Assembly: GCF_001269365.1 (NCBI RefSeq)
Contig: NZ_CXOM01000001.1
Coordinates: forward strand, 372,090-436,089
Reading direction: 5' to 3'
Length of the DNA: 64,000 bases
Source: Limnohabitans sp. Rim11
GTDB taxonomy: Bacteria > Pseudomonadota > Gammaproteobacteria > Burkholderiales > Burkholderiaceae_C
The position numbers and the translations under genes are program-made. The notes under the pieces were generated by a model. The model saw only the letters and a list, made by a program, of their open reading frames with translations. It was not told the DNA's origin and did not search any database. Below, piece by piece: positions 18,533 through 28,305 of the stretch (positions within the stretch are counted from its first letter, which is position 1; each line of letters begins with the position of its first letter).

Positions 18533-19281
18533 TGGCGCAACGCCCTGGATTTCCCATCAAGCTAGACCAAAAGACGACGGTCAAACCAGCCAAAGTCGCC
18601 GTGGTCAGTTCCCCCGCGATCAACCCGCTGGGCTTGGGCCTAGATTCCAGCGCCGTGCGCCGCCGCATGGTCGAAAAGTTGGCAGCGCAGGGCCTCAAAG
18701 ATCCGATGGTTTTGCAAGCCATGGGCACGGTTGAACGTCATCGCTTTGTAGAAAGCGCCTTGGTCAATCAGGCTTACGAAGACACCAGCTTGCCCATCGG
18801 CTTGGGTCAAACCATTTCCAAGCCCAATGTGGTGGCGCGCATGATGGAGCTGTTGCGCGAAGGTGCTACTGGCAAGTTGGGCCGCGTTTTAGAAATTGGC
18901 ACGGGCTGTGGCTACCAAGCTGCGGTACTGAGCCACATTGCCACCGAGGTTTACAGCATTGAGCGGCTCAAAGGCTTGCACGAAAAAGCGCGTGCCAATT
19001 TGCGCCACTTTCGATTGCCCAATGTGCATTTGTTGTTTGGCGATGGCATGTTGGGCTATCCTAAGGGTGCGCCTTATGCTGCCATCATTTCAGCTGCGGG
19101 CGGGGAAAACTTGCCCCAAGCATGGCTTGACCAGTTGGCGGTCGGGGGCAGGTTGGTGGCGCCCACCGTCACGGCCAACGGTCAACAGGCCCTGATGGTG
19201 GTCGACAAAACTGCCCAGGGCTTTAAGCAAAGCGTGCTCGAGGCGGTTCACTTTGTCCCTTTAAAATCGGGTATCTCCTGA
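18532..19281 (+). CDS. pcm: Protein-L-isoaspartate O-methyltransferase
   Basis: A 249-residue SAM-dependent methyltransferase that repairs isoaspartyl residues in damaged proteins. The SAM motif I VLEIGTGCGYQAAVLSHIA lies near residue 122, and the substrate-binding TSLPIGLGQTISKP precedes it. It has an N-terminal extension of about 40 residues compared with the E. coli enzyme. The start at 18532 (TGATG with surE) is preferred over an in-frame GTG at 18520. This gene is stationary-phase linked in other proteobacteria. Confidence 0.95.
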   Translation: MAQRPGFPIKLDQKTTVKPAKVAVVSSPAINPLGLGLDSSAVRRRMVEKLAAQGLKDPMVLQAMGTVERHRFVESALVNQAYEDTSLPIGLGQTISKPNVVARMMELLREGATGKLGRVLEIGTGCGYQAAVLSHIATEVYSIERLKGLHEKARANLRHFRLPNVHLLFGDGMLGYPKGAPYAAIISAAGGENLPQAWLDQLAVGGRLVAPTVTANGQQALMVVDKTAQGFKQSVLEAVHFVPLKSGIS

Positions 19282-19291
19282 AGGATTCGGA

Positions 19292-20167
19292 ATGAAACGT
19301 TTGGATGCCCGTCTTGGTTTGACGGTTCTTTGTATTCTGGCCACATGCGCCTTGGTTGCCTGCAGTTCCAAGCCGCGGGGCCCCATTCCCGTTGAAGACC
19401 GTGTGGCAGGTCAACCCCCTGTTCGCGCGCAGCAGCAGCCCATGCAAGCTCAAAGACAAAGCAGCCCAGTGGCTGTGAGTTCGCCAGTTTCCATGGGCAC
19501 TCTGCCTGGCGCTGAAAATGCTGGCAAACCTGGTTACTACAGCGTTCGCCCTGGCGACACTCTCACCAAAATTGCACTTGAAAATGGCCAAGCCTGGCGC
19601 GACATTGCCAAGTGGAATGGTCTGGACAATCCCAACGTGATTGAAGTGGATCAAGTTTTGCGGGTGGTGCCACCCGCTACGGTGGCAGCCAAGCCCGCGG
19701 CCAATACAGTCGCAACAAACACTACGGCTACAAGTTCAGCAACTTCGCAAGCCAACGCACAAACAGCGGCATCAGCGCCTTCAAACTCTGGCGACGAAAG
19801 CTTGGTGTTTGCCTGGCCACACCCTGGTCAGGTCTTGACTGGTTTTGATGAAACTAAAAACAAGGGACTCGACTTTGCTGGCAAGGCAGGCGACCCTGTA
19901 TTGGCCGCTGCCGATGGCAAAGTGGTTTATGCCGGTTCTGGCTTAAGAGGCTATGGCAACTTGGTCATCCTCAAGCACAACAACACCTACCTCACTGCCT
20001 ATGCGCACAACCAAAGCTTGTTGGTTAAAGAAGATCAAACCGTGCAAAAGGGTCAGCGCATTGCAGAGATGGGCAGCTCTGATGCCGATCGTGTGAAGTT
20101 GCATTTTGAAATTCGCAAACAAGGCAAACCGGTGGATCCCGCCAAGTTGTTGCCCTCTCGGCCATGA
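19292..20167 (+). CDS. nlpD: NlpD-like lipoprotein (LysM + degenerate LytM/M23 domain)
   Basis: A 291-residue outer-membrane lipoprotein. The signal peptide ends in the lipobox LVAC with Cys24. A low-complexity Gln/Ala/Pro linker is followed by a LysM domain ([15 protein letters not shown], about 84-128), an Ala/Thr-rich linker, and an M23 domain (about 175-285). The M23 zinc ligands are not intact (NKGLD in place of HxGxD; LHFEI in place of HxH), so it should be an activator of a cell-wall amidase rather than an enzyme, as E. coli NlpD is for AmiC. Its stop overlaps the rlmD ATG. Confidence 0.92.
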   Translation: MKRLDARLGLTVLCILATCALVACSSKPRGPIPVEDRVAGQPPVRAQQQPMQAQRQSSPVAVSSPVSMGTLPGAENAGKPGYYSVRPGDTLTKIALENGQAWRDIAKWNGLDNPNVIEVDQVLRVVPPATVAAKPAANTVATNTTATSSATSQANAQTAASAPSNSGDESLVFAWPHPGQVLTGFDETKNKGLDFAGKAGDPVLAAADGKVVYAGSGLRGYGNLVILKHNNTYLTAYAHNQSLLVKEDQTVQKGQRIAEMGSSDADRVKLHFEIRKQGKPVDPAKLLPSRP

Positions 20168-21603
20168 GCAAACAGAACGACACAACACGAGAAGAACAGA
20201 CACAAGAAATTATCTTAGGCCGTTCTGATTTGCCAGCTGGTTGGCTGCACATCGATGCACTCGATATGGAAGCCCAAGGCATTGCCCGTAGACCCGATGG
20301 CAAAGTCGTTTTCGTAGAAGGTGCCTTGCCCTTCGAGATGGTCTCCGTCAATGTTCACCGCAAGAAGAACAACTGGGAAGCCGGAGTTGTGACCCAAGTG
20401 CACCACGAATCTTCTCAGCGCGTTAAACCAGGCTGCCCCCACTTTGGATTGCATGCAGGCGCCTGTGGTGGCTGCAAGATGCAGCACTTAGAAGCCAGTG
20501 CGCAGGTGGCCATCAAGCAACGCGTGCTGGAAGACAATCTTTGGCATTTGGGCAAGGTCAAACCAGAAAATTTATTGCGCCCCATGGAAGGCCCCAGCTG
20601 GGGTTACCGTTATCGCGCGCGCATGTCAGTGCGCTATGTCCACAAAAAAGGTGAAGTGCTAATTGGTTTTCACGAGCGCAAAAGTCGTTATGTGGCCGAC
20701 ATCAAAACCTGCCGTGTCTTGCCGCCCAACATCAGCGGCATGTTGTTGTCGCTGCGCGAACTCATTTTTGGCATGGATGCCCGCGAGACCATTCCGCAAA
20801 TTGAACTGGCCCAAGGCGACAGCGTCACTGCATTGGTGCTGCGCCATTTAGAGCCCTTGAGTCAAGCCGATCAAGATCGTTTGCGTGAGTTTGCCAAGCT
20901 GCATGAAGTGCAGTGGTGGTTGCAAATCAAAGGCCCCGACACGGTCAAATTGATGGACGAAGGCGGCCCAGAGCTGTCCTATGACTTGCCCGATTTTGGT
21001 GTGCACATGCCGTTCAAGCCCACCGACTTCACGCAGGTCAATCCACACATCAACCGTGTGTTGGTAACGCGTGCTTTGCGTTTGCTCAAGCCCCAGGCGC
21101 ATGAGCGTGTGATCGATTGGTTCTGTGGTTTGGGCAACTTCACTTTGCCCATTGCCACCATGGCCAAAGAAGTGGTGGGCATTGAAGGTGCCGAAACTTT
21201 GGTGGCCCGTTCGCGTGACAACTTTGCGCGCAATCAAAGCCTGCGGGGAAAGGCTAAACAATTGGCCCCCACCACCTTCATTGCGCGCAACTTGTTTGAA
21301 ATGACGCCCGAGATGCTCATGGCCGACGGCATTGCCGACAAGTGGCTCATTGATCCACCCCGCGAAGGTGCCTTTGCTTTGGCCAAGGCCATGGCTGAGC
21401 TGAATGAAAACGCGGAGCTGCGTGGCAACTGGCAATTTCCCAAACGCATTGTGTACGTCAGTTGCAACCCCGCCACATTGGCGCGCGATGCTGGCTTGCT
21501 GGTGCACAGGGCAGGTTATCGTTGTCTGAGCGCTGGCGTGGTCAATATGTTTGCGCACACCGCCCATGTGGAGAGCATGGCGGTCTTTGAGCGCATTGAC
21601 TGA
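20164..21603 (+). CDS. rlmD: 23S rRNA (uracil-1939-C5)-methyltransferase RlmD
   Basis: A 479-residue TrmA/RlmD-type methyltransferase. It has an N-terminal TRAM domain (about 25-85), the iron-sulfur cysteines in [19 protein letters not shown] (about 98-115), the SAM site [16 protein letters not shown] and the catalytic-Cys segment [12 protein letters not shown]. It directly follows nlpD with a 4-base overlap (ATGA). In E. coli and many relatives rpoS follows nlpD; here no sigma factor gene intervenes. Confidence 0.95.
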   Translation: MSKQNDTTREEQTQEIILGRSDLPAGWLHIDALDMEAQGIARRPDGKVVFVEGALPFEMVSVNVHRKKNNWEAGVVTQVHHESSQRVKPGCPHFGLHAGACGGCKMQHLEASAQVAIKQRVLEDNLWHLGKVKPENLLRPMEGPSWGYRYRARMSVRYVHKKGEVLIGFHERKSRYVADIKTCRVLPPNISGMLLSLRELIFGMDARETIPQIELAQGDSVTALVLRHLEPLSQADQDRLREFAKLHEVQWWLQIKGPDTVKLMDEGGPELSYDLPDFGVHMPFKPTDFTQVNPHINRVLVTRALRLLKPQAHERVIDWFCGLGNFTLPIATMAKEVVGIEGAETLVARSRDNFARNQSLRGKAKQLAPTTFIARNLFEMTPEMLMADGIADKWLIDPPREGAFALAKAMAELNENAELRGNWQFPKRIVYVSCNPATLARDAGLLVHRAGYRCLSAGVVNMFAHTAHVESMAVFERID

Positions 21604-21612
21604 TAGCCTATA

Positions 21613-21650
21613 AAAGCGCCATCACAAAGCGCCATCAATAAGCGCCAACA
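21613..21650 (+). repeat. Three tandem 13-base repeats
   Basis: AAAGCGCCATCA(C/A) occurs twice exactly in tandem (21613-21638), followed by a degenerate third copy TAAGCGCCAACA (21639-21650), immediately after the rlmD stop and before the shared terminator. Confidence 0.8.
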
Positions 21651-21686
21651 AAAAAGCACCTGAGTCTTTCGAACTCAGATGCTTTT
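21651..21686. terminator. Bidirectional terminator between rlmD and the BI-1 gene
   Basis: A hairpin AAAAGCACCTGAGT / ACTCAGATGCTTTT with one C-A mismatch and a 7-base loop. The minus-strand reading ends in TTTTTT, terminating the BI-1 gene; the plus-strand reading ends in TTTT for rlmD. Confidence 0.85.
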
Positions 21687-21743
21687 CTGCTCCTAGGGTG
21701 CTGCTATGCACCGAATTAACTTGCGCCCGAGGGCGCTGCTAAT

Positions 21744-22442
21744 TTAATCGCGCTCGCCGCCCATGATGCCCAACAGCGCCAACAAGCTTTGGAACACATT
21801 GAACAAGTCCATGTACAACATGAGTGTGGCGCTGATGTAGTTGGTCTCGCCGCCGTCCAAAATTTGCTTCAGGTCGTACAGCATGTAGGCGCTGAAGATG
21901 CCGATGGCAGCCACAGACAAAGCCATCATGCCAGCTGTAGAGCCAACAAAGATGTTGACAATGCCGCCTACCATGAGAACCAAGGCGCCGACAAACAACC
22001 ACTTGCCCATGCCGGACAAGTCGCGCTTAATGACGCTGGCCAGTGAAGCCATGACAGCGAACACACCTGCAGTGCCTGCAAAGGCAGTCATGATGAGGTC
22101 GGCACCGTTCTTAAAGCCCAGCACCATGGCAATCATGCGCGATAGCATGAGACCCATGAAGAAGGTGAAGGCCAACAAGACCAGCACGCCTGTTGAGGAG
22201 TGTTTGGTTTTTTCGATGGCAAACATAAAGCCAATGGCGCCGCCAATGAACAGCACCATGCCAAGTCCACCGCCCAAAGATTGGGTAATGCCCGTTGCAA
22301 CGCCTAACCAGGCGCCCAGTACGGTAGGTAACAAGCTCAGTGCCAACAACCAATAAGTGTTGCGCATGACCTTGTTGCGTTCAGCGGGGGTACTGGCAAC
22401 GCCGCCCCAGCTGGGTTGTTCGATGTTTTGAAGATCGCTCAT
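21744..22442 (-). CDS. Bax inhibitor-1 / YccA family membrane protein
   Basis: A 232-residue inner-membrane protein with seven hydrophobic helices, of the BI-1/TMBIM family (E. coli YccA/YbhL). The cytoplasmic N-terminus (about 30 residues) leads into RNTYWLLALSLLPTVLGAWLG. The conserved AIGIFSAYMLYDLKQILDGGETNYI segment with the paired Asp residues of the pH-sensing calcium-leak site is near the C-terminus. A good AGGAG ribosome site precedes the ATG. The bacterial role is uncertain; YccA modulates FtsH proteolysis. Confidence 0.93.
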   Translation of the reverse strand: MSDLQNIEQPSWGGVASTPAERNKVMRNTYWLLALSLLPTVLGAWLGVATGITQSLGGGLGMVLFIGGAIGFMFAIEKTKHSSTGVLVLLAFTFFMGLMLSRMIAMVLGFKNGADLIMTAFAGTAGVFAVMASLASVIKRDLSGMGKWLFVGALVLMVGGIVNIFVGSTAGMMALSVAAIGIFSAYMLYDLKQILDGGETNYISATLMLYMDLFNVFQSLLALLGIMGGERD

Positions 22443-22615
22443 GTGTGAACTCCTGAAATAACACCCGTTATCGGGTGAGCAAATTGTAGGGCTTGTAACC
22501 CAAAATGCCCTATTTGCCGAAGTTTTCAGGGTCTTTTGTGTAGTGACTTTCAGGTCACTAATGGGTTTTCTGGGCTGCGATATGCTTAGGCTTTGCTTTT
22601 TACAACCATCTCAAC

Positions 22616-23023
22616 ATGAAAACTCAAGCCACTCTCGAATTGTCAGACGTTCAAACCATTGCTGCCGCAGCTCAAGCTGAAGCTCAGAAAAACAAGTGGG
22701 CGGTCAGCATCGCCATTGTGGACGCAGGCGGTCACTTGTTGCACTTCCAACGTTTGGATGGCGCAGCACCCGTGTCTTCTCACATTGCACCCGCCAAAGC
22801 CAAAACAGCGGCCATGGGTCAACGTGAAACCAAAATTTATGAAGATGTGATCAATGGTGGCCGTTATTCCTTCTTGTCAGCCCCCACCATTGAGGGCATG
22901 TTGGAAGGTGGCGTACCCATCATGAAAGACGGCGCCTGCTTGGGCGCCGTGGGTGTCAGCGGTGTGAAGTCCACAGAAGACGCTCAGATTGCCAAGGCGG
23001 GCATTGCCGCCATTGGCCTCTGA
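22616..23023 (+). CDS. GlcG/HbpS family heme-binding-like protein
   Basis: A 135-residue single-domain protein of the GlcG/HbpS (DUF336) family. The typical LSDVQTIAAAAQAEAQKNKW start, VSIAIVDAGGHLLHFQRLDGA core and GGVPIMKDGACLGAVGVSG C-terminal half are present. Family members bind heme or cobalamin-related ligands or act with glycolate genes; the function here is not known. No signal peptide is visible. It stands alone between two opposite-strand genes, with a 7-bp inverted repeat (TAGTGAC / GTCACTA, 22541-22560) upstream. Confidence 0.85.
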   Translation: MKTQATLELSDVQTIAAAAQAEAQKNKWAVSIAIVDAGGHLLHFQRLDGAAPVSSHIAPAKAKTAAMGQRETKIYEDVINGGRYSFLSAPTIEGMLEGGVPIMKDGACLGAVGVSGVKSTEDAQIAKAGIAAIGL

Positions 23024-23042
23024 TTGATTCTTTACAACATTT

Positions 23043-24755
23043 TCAATACAAATCCAGCACAGCACCTTTGCTGGCGCTGGATGCATTGAAGGCAAACTTA
23101 GCCTGTACGCCACGTGTATAACGGGGCGCAGGTGCTGTCCAACCCACACGGCGCTTGGCAATTTCTGCCTCGGGCACGTTCAATTCCAAGATCAATTTGT
23201 GAGCGTCAATGGTGATTGAGTCGCCTTCATTCACAAACGCAATGGTGCCGCCCGCAGCCGCTTCGGGGGCCACGTGACCCACCACCATGCCCCAGGTACC
23301 GCCAGAGAAGCGGCCATCGGTAATGAGGCCCACGCTTTCGCCCAAACCGGCGCCAATGAGTGCGCCTGTGGGGGCCAACATTTCGGGCATACCTGGGCCG
23401 CCTTTGGGGCCGAGGTAACGCAAAACCATAACGTCGCCCGCTTTGATCTTGCCATCCAAGATGGCCTTCAATGCAGACTGTTCGTCGTCAAACACGCGAG
23501 CAGGGCCGGTGATGACAGGGTTCTTCAAGCCCGTAATTTTGGCCACAGCACCTTCGGGTGACAGATTGCCTTTCAAAATGGCCAAGTGGCCTTCTGCATA
23601 CATAGGCTTGTCGATGGTGCGAATGACATCTTGGTCGGCGCGAGGTGCGTCGGGAATGTCTTTCAAGTTTTCGGCCACGGTTTTGCCGGTGATGGTCATG
23701 CAATCGCCGTGCAACAAGCCAGCCTTCAACAAAACTTTCATGACTTGCGGAATACCGCCAGCGCGGTGCAAGTCAACGGCCAAATACTGACCGCTAGGCT
23801 TCAAATCGCAAATGACGGGAATCTTTTTGCGCATGCGCTCGAAGTCGTCAATGGTCCACTCAACACCTGCGGTGTGGGCAATGGCCAAGAAGTGCAGCAC
23901 CGCATTGGTAGAGCCACCGGTGGCCATGATGACTGCCACGGCGTTTTCAATGGCTTCTTTGGTGACGATGTCGCGGGGCTTCAAATCTTTCTTGATGGCT
24001 TCGAGCAAAACCTTGGCCGATTCTTTGGCCGAGTTTTTGGTTTCATCATGGGGGTTGGCCATGGTGGAAGAGTAGGGCAGTGACATGCCCAAGGCTTCAA
24101 ACGCAGACGACATGGTGTTGGCCGTGTACATTCCGCCGCACGAACCCGTGCCTGGAATGGCGCGCTTTTCAATTTCTTTCAAATCGAAGTCGCTCAAATT
24201 GCCTGCGGCGTTTTGGCCTACGGCTTCAAACACGCTGACGATGTTGAGGTCTTTGTTTTGGTAGCGGCCTGGCAAAATGGTGCCGCCGTACACGTAGATG
24301 GCTGGTACGTTGGCGCGCAAGATGCCCATCATGCCGCCGGGCATGTTTTTGTCGCAACCGCCTACCACCAAGACGCCGTCCATCCACTGGCCTTGAACGC
24401 AGGTTTCGATGCAATCAGAAATCACTTCGCGGCTAACTAAGGAGTACTTCATGCCCTCAGTGCCCATGGCCATGCCATCTGAAATAGTGGGGGTGCCAAA
24501 AATTTGAGCGTTGCCACCGGCTTCTTCAATGCCAGCTACAGCTGCATCGGCCAGTTTTTGCAGGCCACTGTTGCAAGGGGTGATGGTGCTGTGACCGTTT
24601 GCCACGCCCACCATGGGTTTGACAAAATCACCTTCTTCGTAGCCCATGGCGTAGTACATCGAGCGGTTAGGCGCCCGTGATTTGCCTTGGGTAATGTTGG
24701 CGCTACGGCGGTTGCTAGGGGTAGCCGATTGGATGGGGATGATCTTGTCGCTCAT
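23043..24755 (-). CDS. ilvD: Dihydroxy-acid dehydratase
   Basis: A 570-residue Fe-S enzyme that converts dihydroxy acids to 2-keto acids in valine, isoleucine and CoA-precursor synthesis. The cluster cysteines lie in [24 protein letters not shown] and [14 protein letters not shown], and the C-terminal part has [21 protein letters not shown]. Size is normal for the short bacterial IlvD type. The upstream region carries a TGAGA-N9-TCTCA inverted repeat (24805-24823) that could be an operator. Confidence 0.96.
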   Translation of the reverse strand: MSDKIIPIQSATPSNRRSANITQGKSRAPNRSMYYAMGYEEGDFVKPMVGVANGHSTITPCNSGLQKLADAAVAGIEEAGGNAQIFGTPTISDGMAMGTEGMKYSLVSREVISDCIETCVQGQWMDGVLVVGGCDKNMPGGMMGILRANVPAIYVYGGTILPGRYQNKDLNIVSVFEAVGQNAAGNLSDFDLKEIEKRAIPGTGSCGGMYTANTMSSAFEALGMSLPYSSTMANPHDETKNSAKESAKVLLEAIKKDLKPRDIVTKEAIENAVAVIMATGGSTNAVLHFLAIAHTAGVEWTIDDFERMRKKIPVICDLKPSGQYLAVDLHRAGGIPQVMKVLLKAGLLHGDCMTITGKTVAENLKDIPDAPRADQDVIRTIDKPMYAEGHLAILKGNLSPEGAVAKITGLKNPVITGPARVFDDEQSALKAILDGKIKAGDVMVLRYLGPKGGPGMPEMLAPTGALIGAGLGESVGLITDGRFSGGTWGMVVGHVAPEAAAGGTIAFVNEGDSITIDAHKLILELNVPEAEIAKRRVGWTAPAPRYTRGVQAKFAFNASSASKGAVLDLY

Positions 24756-24918
24756 GGTTTGATGGATGGTTTAGGGTCAACAGAACAGTTATTTAGCTTG
24801 CAATTGAGACGAATTTAATCTCAGGCCAGTCATTCTAAGGGAGAGTCAGGAAGAACCCCTAGAACTTAGGGCATATAGGGGTGCATCGGGGGTCTTGAAC
24901 AGGGCACAATCTGACCCC

Positions 24919-25719
24919 ATGCTGATTCACCCTCAAATTAACCCTGTGGCCCTGCAATTAGGGCCCGTCGCTGTTCATTGGTATGGCCTGACCTATTTGG
25001 CTGCTTTTGGCTTGTTTTACTTTTTGGCCACTCGCCGTCTGACCCACTTGCCTTATGCGCGCCTAACCCAGTGGGCCGTGAAGGATGTCGAAGACATTTT
25101 GTTTGCAGGTGTTTTGGGCGTGGTTTTAGGCGGGCGTATTGGGTATTGCCTGTTTTACCAGCCAGCTTATTATTTTTCTCATCCTTTAGAGATTGCCTAC
25201 GTTTGGCAAGGCGGTATGAGTTTTCATGGCGGCTTGCTGGGCGTGATGGCGGCCATGGTTTGGTTTGCCAAAACCCGTCATCGACCCTTTTTTCAAGTAA
25301 TGGACTTTGTGGCGCCTTGCGTGCCGACGGGTTTGGCGGCAGGACGCATTGGCAACTTCATCAACGGCGAGTTGTGGGGTCGTCAAGCGGATGCCGATTT
25401 GCCTTGGGGCATGGTTTTTAGAGGGGCCGGAGACTTACCTAGGCACCCGTCTCAAATCTACCAATTCTTGTTAGAGGGCTTGTTGCTCTTTGTTGTGATG
25501 TGGCTGTTTGCGCGCAAAGACAGGCCCATGGGACAAGTGTCTGCCGTATTCTTGATGGGCTATGGCAGCCTGCGCTTTATTGCGGAGTATTTCAGAGAAC
25601 CCGATGCGCACCTCGGCCTGTTGTCGATGGGGCTCAGCATGGGGCAGTGGTTGTGTGTGCCCATGATGTTGTTGGGTGTTGTTTTGTATGTCGGAGTTAG
25701 CAAGCCAAAGAATGCTTGA
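24919..25719 (+). CDS. lgt: Prolipoprotein diacylglyceryl transferase
   Basis: A 266-residue inner-membrane enzyme that attaches diacylglycerol to the lipobox cysteine of prolipoproteins. The Lgt signature [17 protein letters not shown] is at about 142-158, and the N-terminal [12 protein letters not shown] and HPSQIYQ segments are present, with about seven membrane helices. The start at 24919 ([16 protein letters not shown]) matches the family; an upstream in-frame start at 24895 is less likely. It shares a divergent intergenic region with ilvD. Confidence 0.95.
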   Translation: MLIHPQINPVALQLGPVAVHWYGLTYLAAFGLFYFLATRRLTHLPYARLTQWAVKDVEDILFAGVLGVVLGGRIGYCLFYQPAYYFSHPLEIAYVWQGGMSFHGGLLGVMAAMVWFAKTRHRPFFQVMDFVAPCVPTGLAAGRIGNFINGELWGRQADADLPWGMVFRGAGDLPRHPSQIYQFLLEGLLLFVVMWLFARKDRPMGQVSAVFLMGYGSLRFIAEYFREPDAHLGLLSMGLSMGQWLCVPMMLLGVVLYVGVSKPKNA

Positions 25720-25762
25720 CGCTTTGCAGTGGGTCAGTTTCATTTCTTAAAAGGAGACAAAC

Positions 25763-26758
25763 ATGCAGTTTTCAAAAGACGGTATTCAAAGACGCTCGCT
25801 GTTGCAATGGGCAGCAGCAGCTTCCACATCAACGCTGGTGCCAGCGTGGGCCCAGGCTGGTTGGCCCACCAAACCGGTCAACTTGATCGTGCCATTTCCT
25901 GCGGGTGGCGGCACAGACGCCTTTGCCAGACCCTTGTCAGCTATTTTTTCCAAGCAAACGGGCAAACAACTCATCATTGACAACCGCGGAGGTGCCGGCG
26001 GCACATTGGGTGCTGGCTTAGCAGCCAAGGCAGCACCCGATGGTTACAACTATTTCATGGGCGCTGTTCATCACACCATTGCACCCAGCATGTACCCCAG
26101 GCTAGATTACGACTTAGAGCGCGACTTGGCGCCTTTGATTTTGGTTGCTGCCGTGCCCCAAGTCTTGGTGGTCAATCCCAAAAAAGTTGCAGCCAACAAC
26201 ATCAAAGAGTTCATTGATTTTGTGAAGAAAAATCCAGGTCGTTTGAACTACGGTTCAGCGGGTGGCGGTACGTCTCACCACTTGGCCGGTGAATTGTTCA
26301 AGTTGCAAACCCAAACCTTCATTACCCACATTCCTTACCGCGGTGCAGGCCCAGCTTTGCAAGATTTGATTGCAGGCAATGTCGACATGATGTTTGATGG
26401 TTTGGGCTCGTCTGCTGCGCACATCAAGGGCGGCAGAATCAAGGCGCTCATGGTTTCGGGTACCAAGCGCAATCCTGCCTTTCCAGATGTGCCTTGCTCC
26501 TCTGAGGTTGGCTTGCCAGAGTACACCGTGAGCACTTGGTATGGACTTTGGGCGCCGAAGGCAACGACTGCAGACGCGCAGGCAAGAATGGTTGAAGAAG
26601 TTCGCAAGGCCTGCCAAAGCGATGAAGCCAAAGCGGTGTGGTCTGCGCAAGGCGCAGAGTTCCCCAACTTGGCGGGCGCACAATTTGATGCGTTCATCAA
26701 AACTGAATTGCGTAAATGGAGCCAAGTGGTGAAAGCCTCTGGCGCAAAACTGGATTGA
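25763..26758 (+). CDS. Bug-family tripartite tricarboxylate transporter solute receptor
   Basis: A 331-residue periplasmic binding protein of the TctC/Bug family. It has an N-terminal export signal (RRSLLQWAAAASTSTLVPAWA, with a twin Arg), then WPTKPVNLIVPFPAGGGTDAFARPLS, DNRGGAGGTLGAGLAAKAAPDGYN and FITHIPYRGAGPALQDLIAG, the ligand-loop signatures of Bug proteins. No TctA or TctB membrane gene is adjacent, which is common for Bug receptors in Comamonadaceae. The next gene, matB, starts 2 bases after this stop, so malonate or a similar dicarboxylate is a reasonable but unproven ligand. Confidence 0.92.
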   Translation: MQFSKDGIQRRSLLQWAAAASTSTLVPAWAQAGWPTKPVNLIVPFPAGGGTDAFARPLSAIFSKQTGKQLIIDNRGGAGGTLGAGLAAKAAPDGYNYFMGAVHHTIAPSMYPRLDYDLERDLAPLILVAAVPQVLVVNPKKVAANNIKEFIDFVKKNPGRLNYGSAGGGTSHHLAGELFKLQTQTFITHIPYRGAGPALQDLIAGNVDMMFDGLGSSAAHIKGGRIKALMVSGTKRNPAFPDVPCSSEVGLPEYTVSTWYGLWAPKATTADAQARMVEEVRKACQSDEAKAVWSAQGAEFPNLAGAQFDAFIKTELRKWSQVVKASGAKLD

Positions 26759-26760
26759 AG

Positions 26761-28305
26761 ATGTCTCAAGCGAGTTTGTTCGCAGCGCTGCGTGCTGCAT
26801 TTCCTGCCAACTTAGATGCATTGGCGGTTGAAACTGACCAAGGCCTTCATTACACATGGCGTGATTTAGACCGCGCCAGTAGCATGATGGCCAACTTGCT
26901 CGATGGCTTGAAATTGCCCAAGGGCAGTCGCATTGCCGTTCAAGTGGAAAAGTCAGTTGAAGCCATGATGTTGTATTTGGCAACGCTGCGGGCGGGCTAT
27001 GTGTTTTTGCCTTTGAACACCGCTTACCAAAGCGCTGAGATTGAGTACTTCATTGGCAACGCAGAGCCTGCGGTGGTGGTTTGTTCGGGTGCCAATTTTG
27101 GTTGGGTTAGCAAAATTGCATTCAAGGCGGGCACGCAACATGTGTTTACTTTGAATGACGATCGCACAGGCACCTTGCTTGAGCGCGCCATCCATCAAAA
27201 AGACACGCACAAAATTGCCGTAAAAAATGTAGACGACTTGGCCGCTATTTTGTACACCAGTGGCACCACGGGTCGCAGCAAAGGCGCCATGCTGACGCAC
27301 GGCAACATGCTTAGCAATGCGCAAACGCTCCAGACTTATTGGGGCTGGAAAAAAGGCGATGTGCTGATTCACGCCTTGCCCATCTTCCATGTGCATGGTT
27401 TGTTTGTGGCCATTCATGGTGCACTGATCAATGGCAGCAAAATGATTTGGTTGGCCAAGTTTGACCCCAAGTTTGTCATTGCCAAAATGCCAGAGGCTAC
27501 CGTGTTCATGGGCGTGCCCACGCTTTATGTTCGCATGCTGCAAGAGCAGTCACTCAACAAAGAAGCCACGCGCAACATGCGTCTTTTCGTTGCGGGTTCT
27601 GCACCTTTGCTGATTGAAACTTTCACTGAGTGGCAGCAGCGCACAGGGCATACTATTTTGGAGCGCTATGGCATGAGTGAAACTGTCATGCTCACCTCCA
27701 ATCCTTATGCGGCAGACAAGCGACATGGCGGGCAAAGCGAGCGTCGCGGTGGCACAGTAGGCTTTCCGCTGCCAGGCGTGAAGTTGCGCGTGCAAGGCGA
27801 CGATGGCAAAGCTTTGCCTGTGGGCGAGATTGGCAACATTCAGGTCAAAGGCCCCAATGTGTTTAAAGCTTACTGGCGCATGCCCGAAAAAACCAAAGAA
27901 GAATTTACCGCCGATGGCTTTTTTAAAACAGGCGATGTGGGCAAGTTTGACGAGCGCGGCTACGTGACCATTGTGGGCCGTAGCAAAGACCTCATCATCA
28001 GTGGCGGCTACAACGTGTATCCGGCTGAAATTGAAGGCTACATCAACGAAATGCCAGGTGTGGCCGAGAGTGCTTTGGTGGGCGTGCCCCATCCCGATTT
28101 TGGTGAAGTAGGCGTGGCGGTGGTCATTGCTAAAGCTGGTGCAATATTGGACGCCGACAAAATCATTGCCACTTTAAAATCGCAATTGGCCAACTTCAAA
28201 ATACCCAAAAAGTGTTTCGTGGTGCCAGAGCTGCCACGAAATACCATGGGCAAAGTGCAGAAAAACTTATTGCGCGATCAGCACAAAAATTTGTTCTTAG
28301 CGTAA
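26761..28305 (+). CDS. matB: Malonyl-CoA synthetase
   Basis: A 514-residue acyl-adenylate-forming ligase (ANL superfamily) that should join malonate and CoA with ATP. The P-loop AILYTSGTTGRSKGAMLTHGN, the ERYGMSET motif, TGDVGKFDERGYVTIVGRSKD and the catalytic-Lys segment NTMGKVQKNLLRDQ are present. The pattern over the acid-binding region matches MatB, but methylmalonate or another acid is possible. The start at 26761 gives the family N-terminus. The malonyl-CoA decarboxylase that often accompanies it is absent here. The stop overlaps the convergent usp gene by 9 bases. Confidence 0.85.
   Translation: MSQASLFAALRAAFPANLDALAVETDQGLHYTWRDLDRASSMMANLLDGLKLPKGSRIAVQVEKSVEAMMLYLATLRAGYVFLPLNTAYQSAEIEYFIGNAEPAVVVCSGANFGWVSKIAFKAGTQHVFTLNDDRTGTLLERAIHQKDTHKIAVKNVDDLAAILYTSGTTGRSKGAMLTHGNMLSNAQTLQTYWGWKKGDVLIHALPIFHVHGLFVAIHGALINGSKMIWLAKFDPKFVIAKMPEATVFMGVPTLYVRMLQEQSLNKEATRNMRLFVAGSAPLLIETFTEWQQRTGHTILERYGMSETVMLTSNPYAADKRHGGQSERRGGTVGFPLPGVKLRVQGDDGKALPVGEIGNIQVKGPNVFKAYWRMPEKTKEEFTADGFFKTGDVGKFDERGYVTIVGRSKDLIISGGYNVYPAEIEGYINEMPGVAESALVGVPHPDFGEVGVAVVIAKAGAILDADKIIATLKSQLANFKIPKKCFVVPELPRNTMGKVQKNLLRDQHKNLFLA

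Noticed and set aside
19292-20167. nlpD product as an active M23 endopeptidase
   Set aside because: The HxGxD and HxH zinc ligands are replaced, so a catalytic role is unlikely; an amidase activator is more consistent.
20848-21567. A 239-codon antisense frame within rlmD
   Set aside because: Shadow of a well-conserved methyltransferase; no independent start signal.
22541-22560. Inverted repeat TAGTGAC / GTCACTA before the GlcG-like gene
   Set aside because: Seven base pairs with a six-base loop can occur by chance; no T-run and no known regulator match. Mentioned only in the gene entry.
24805-24823. TGAGA-N9-TCTCA inverted repeat between ilvD and lgt
   Set aside because: Too short to claim an operator without conservation data.
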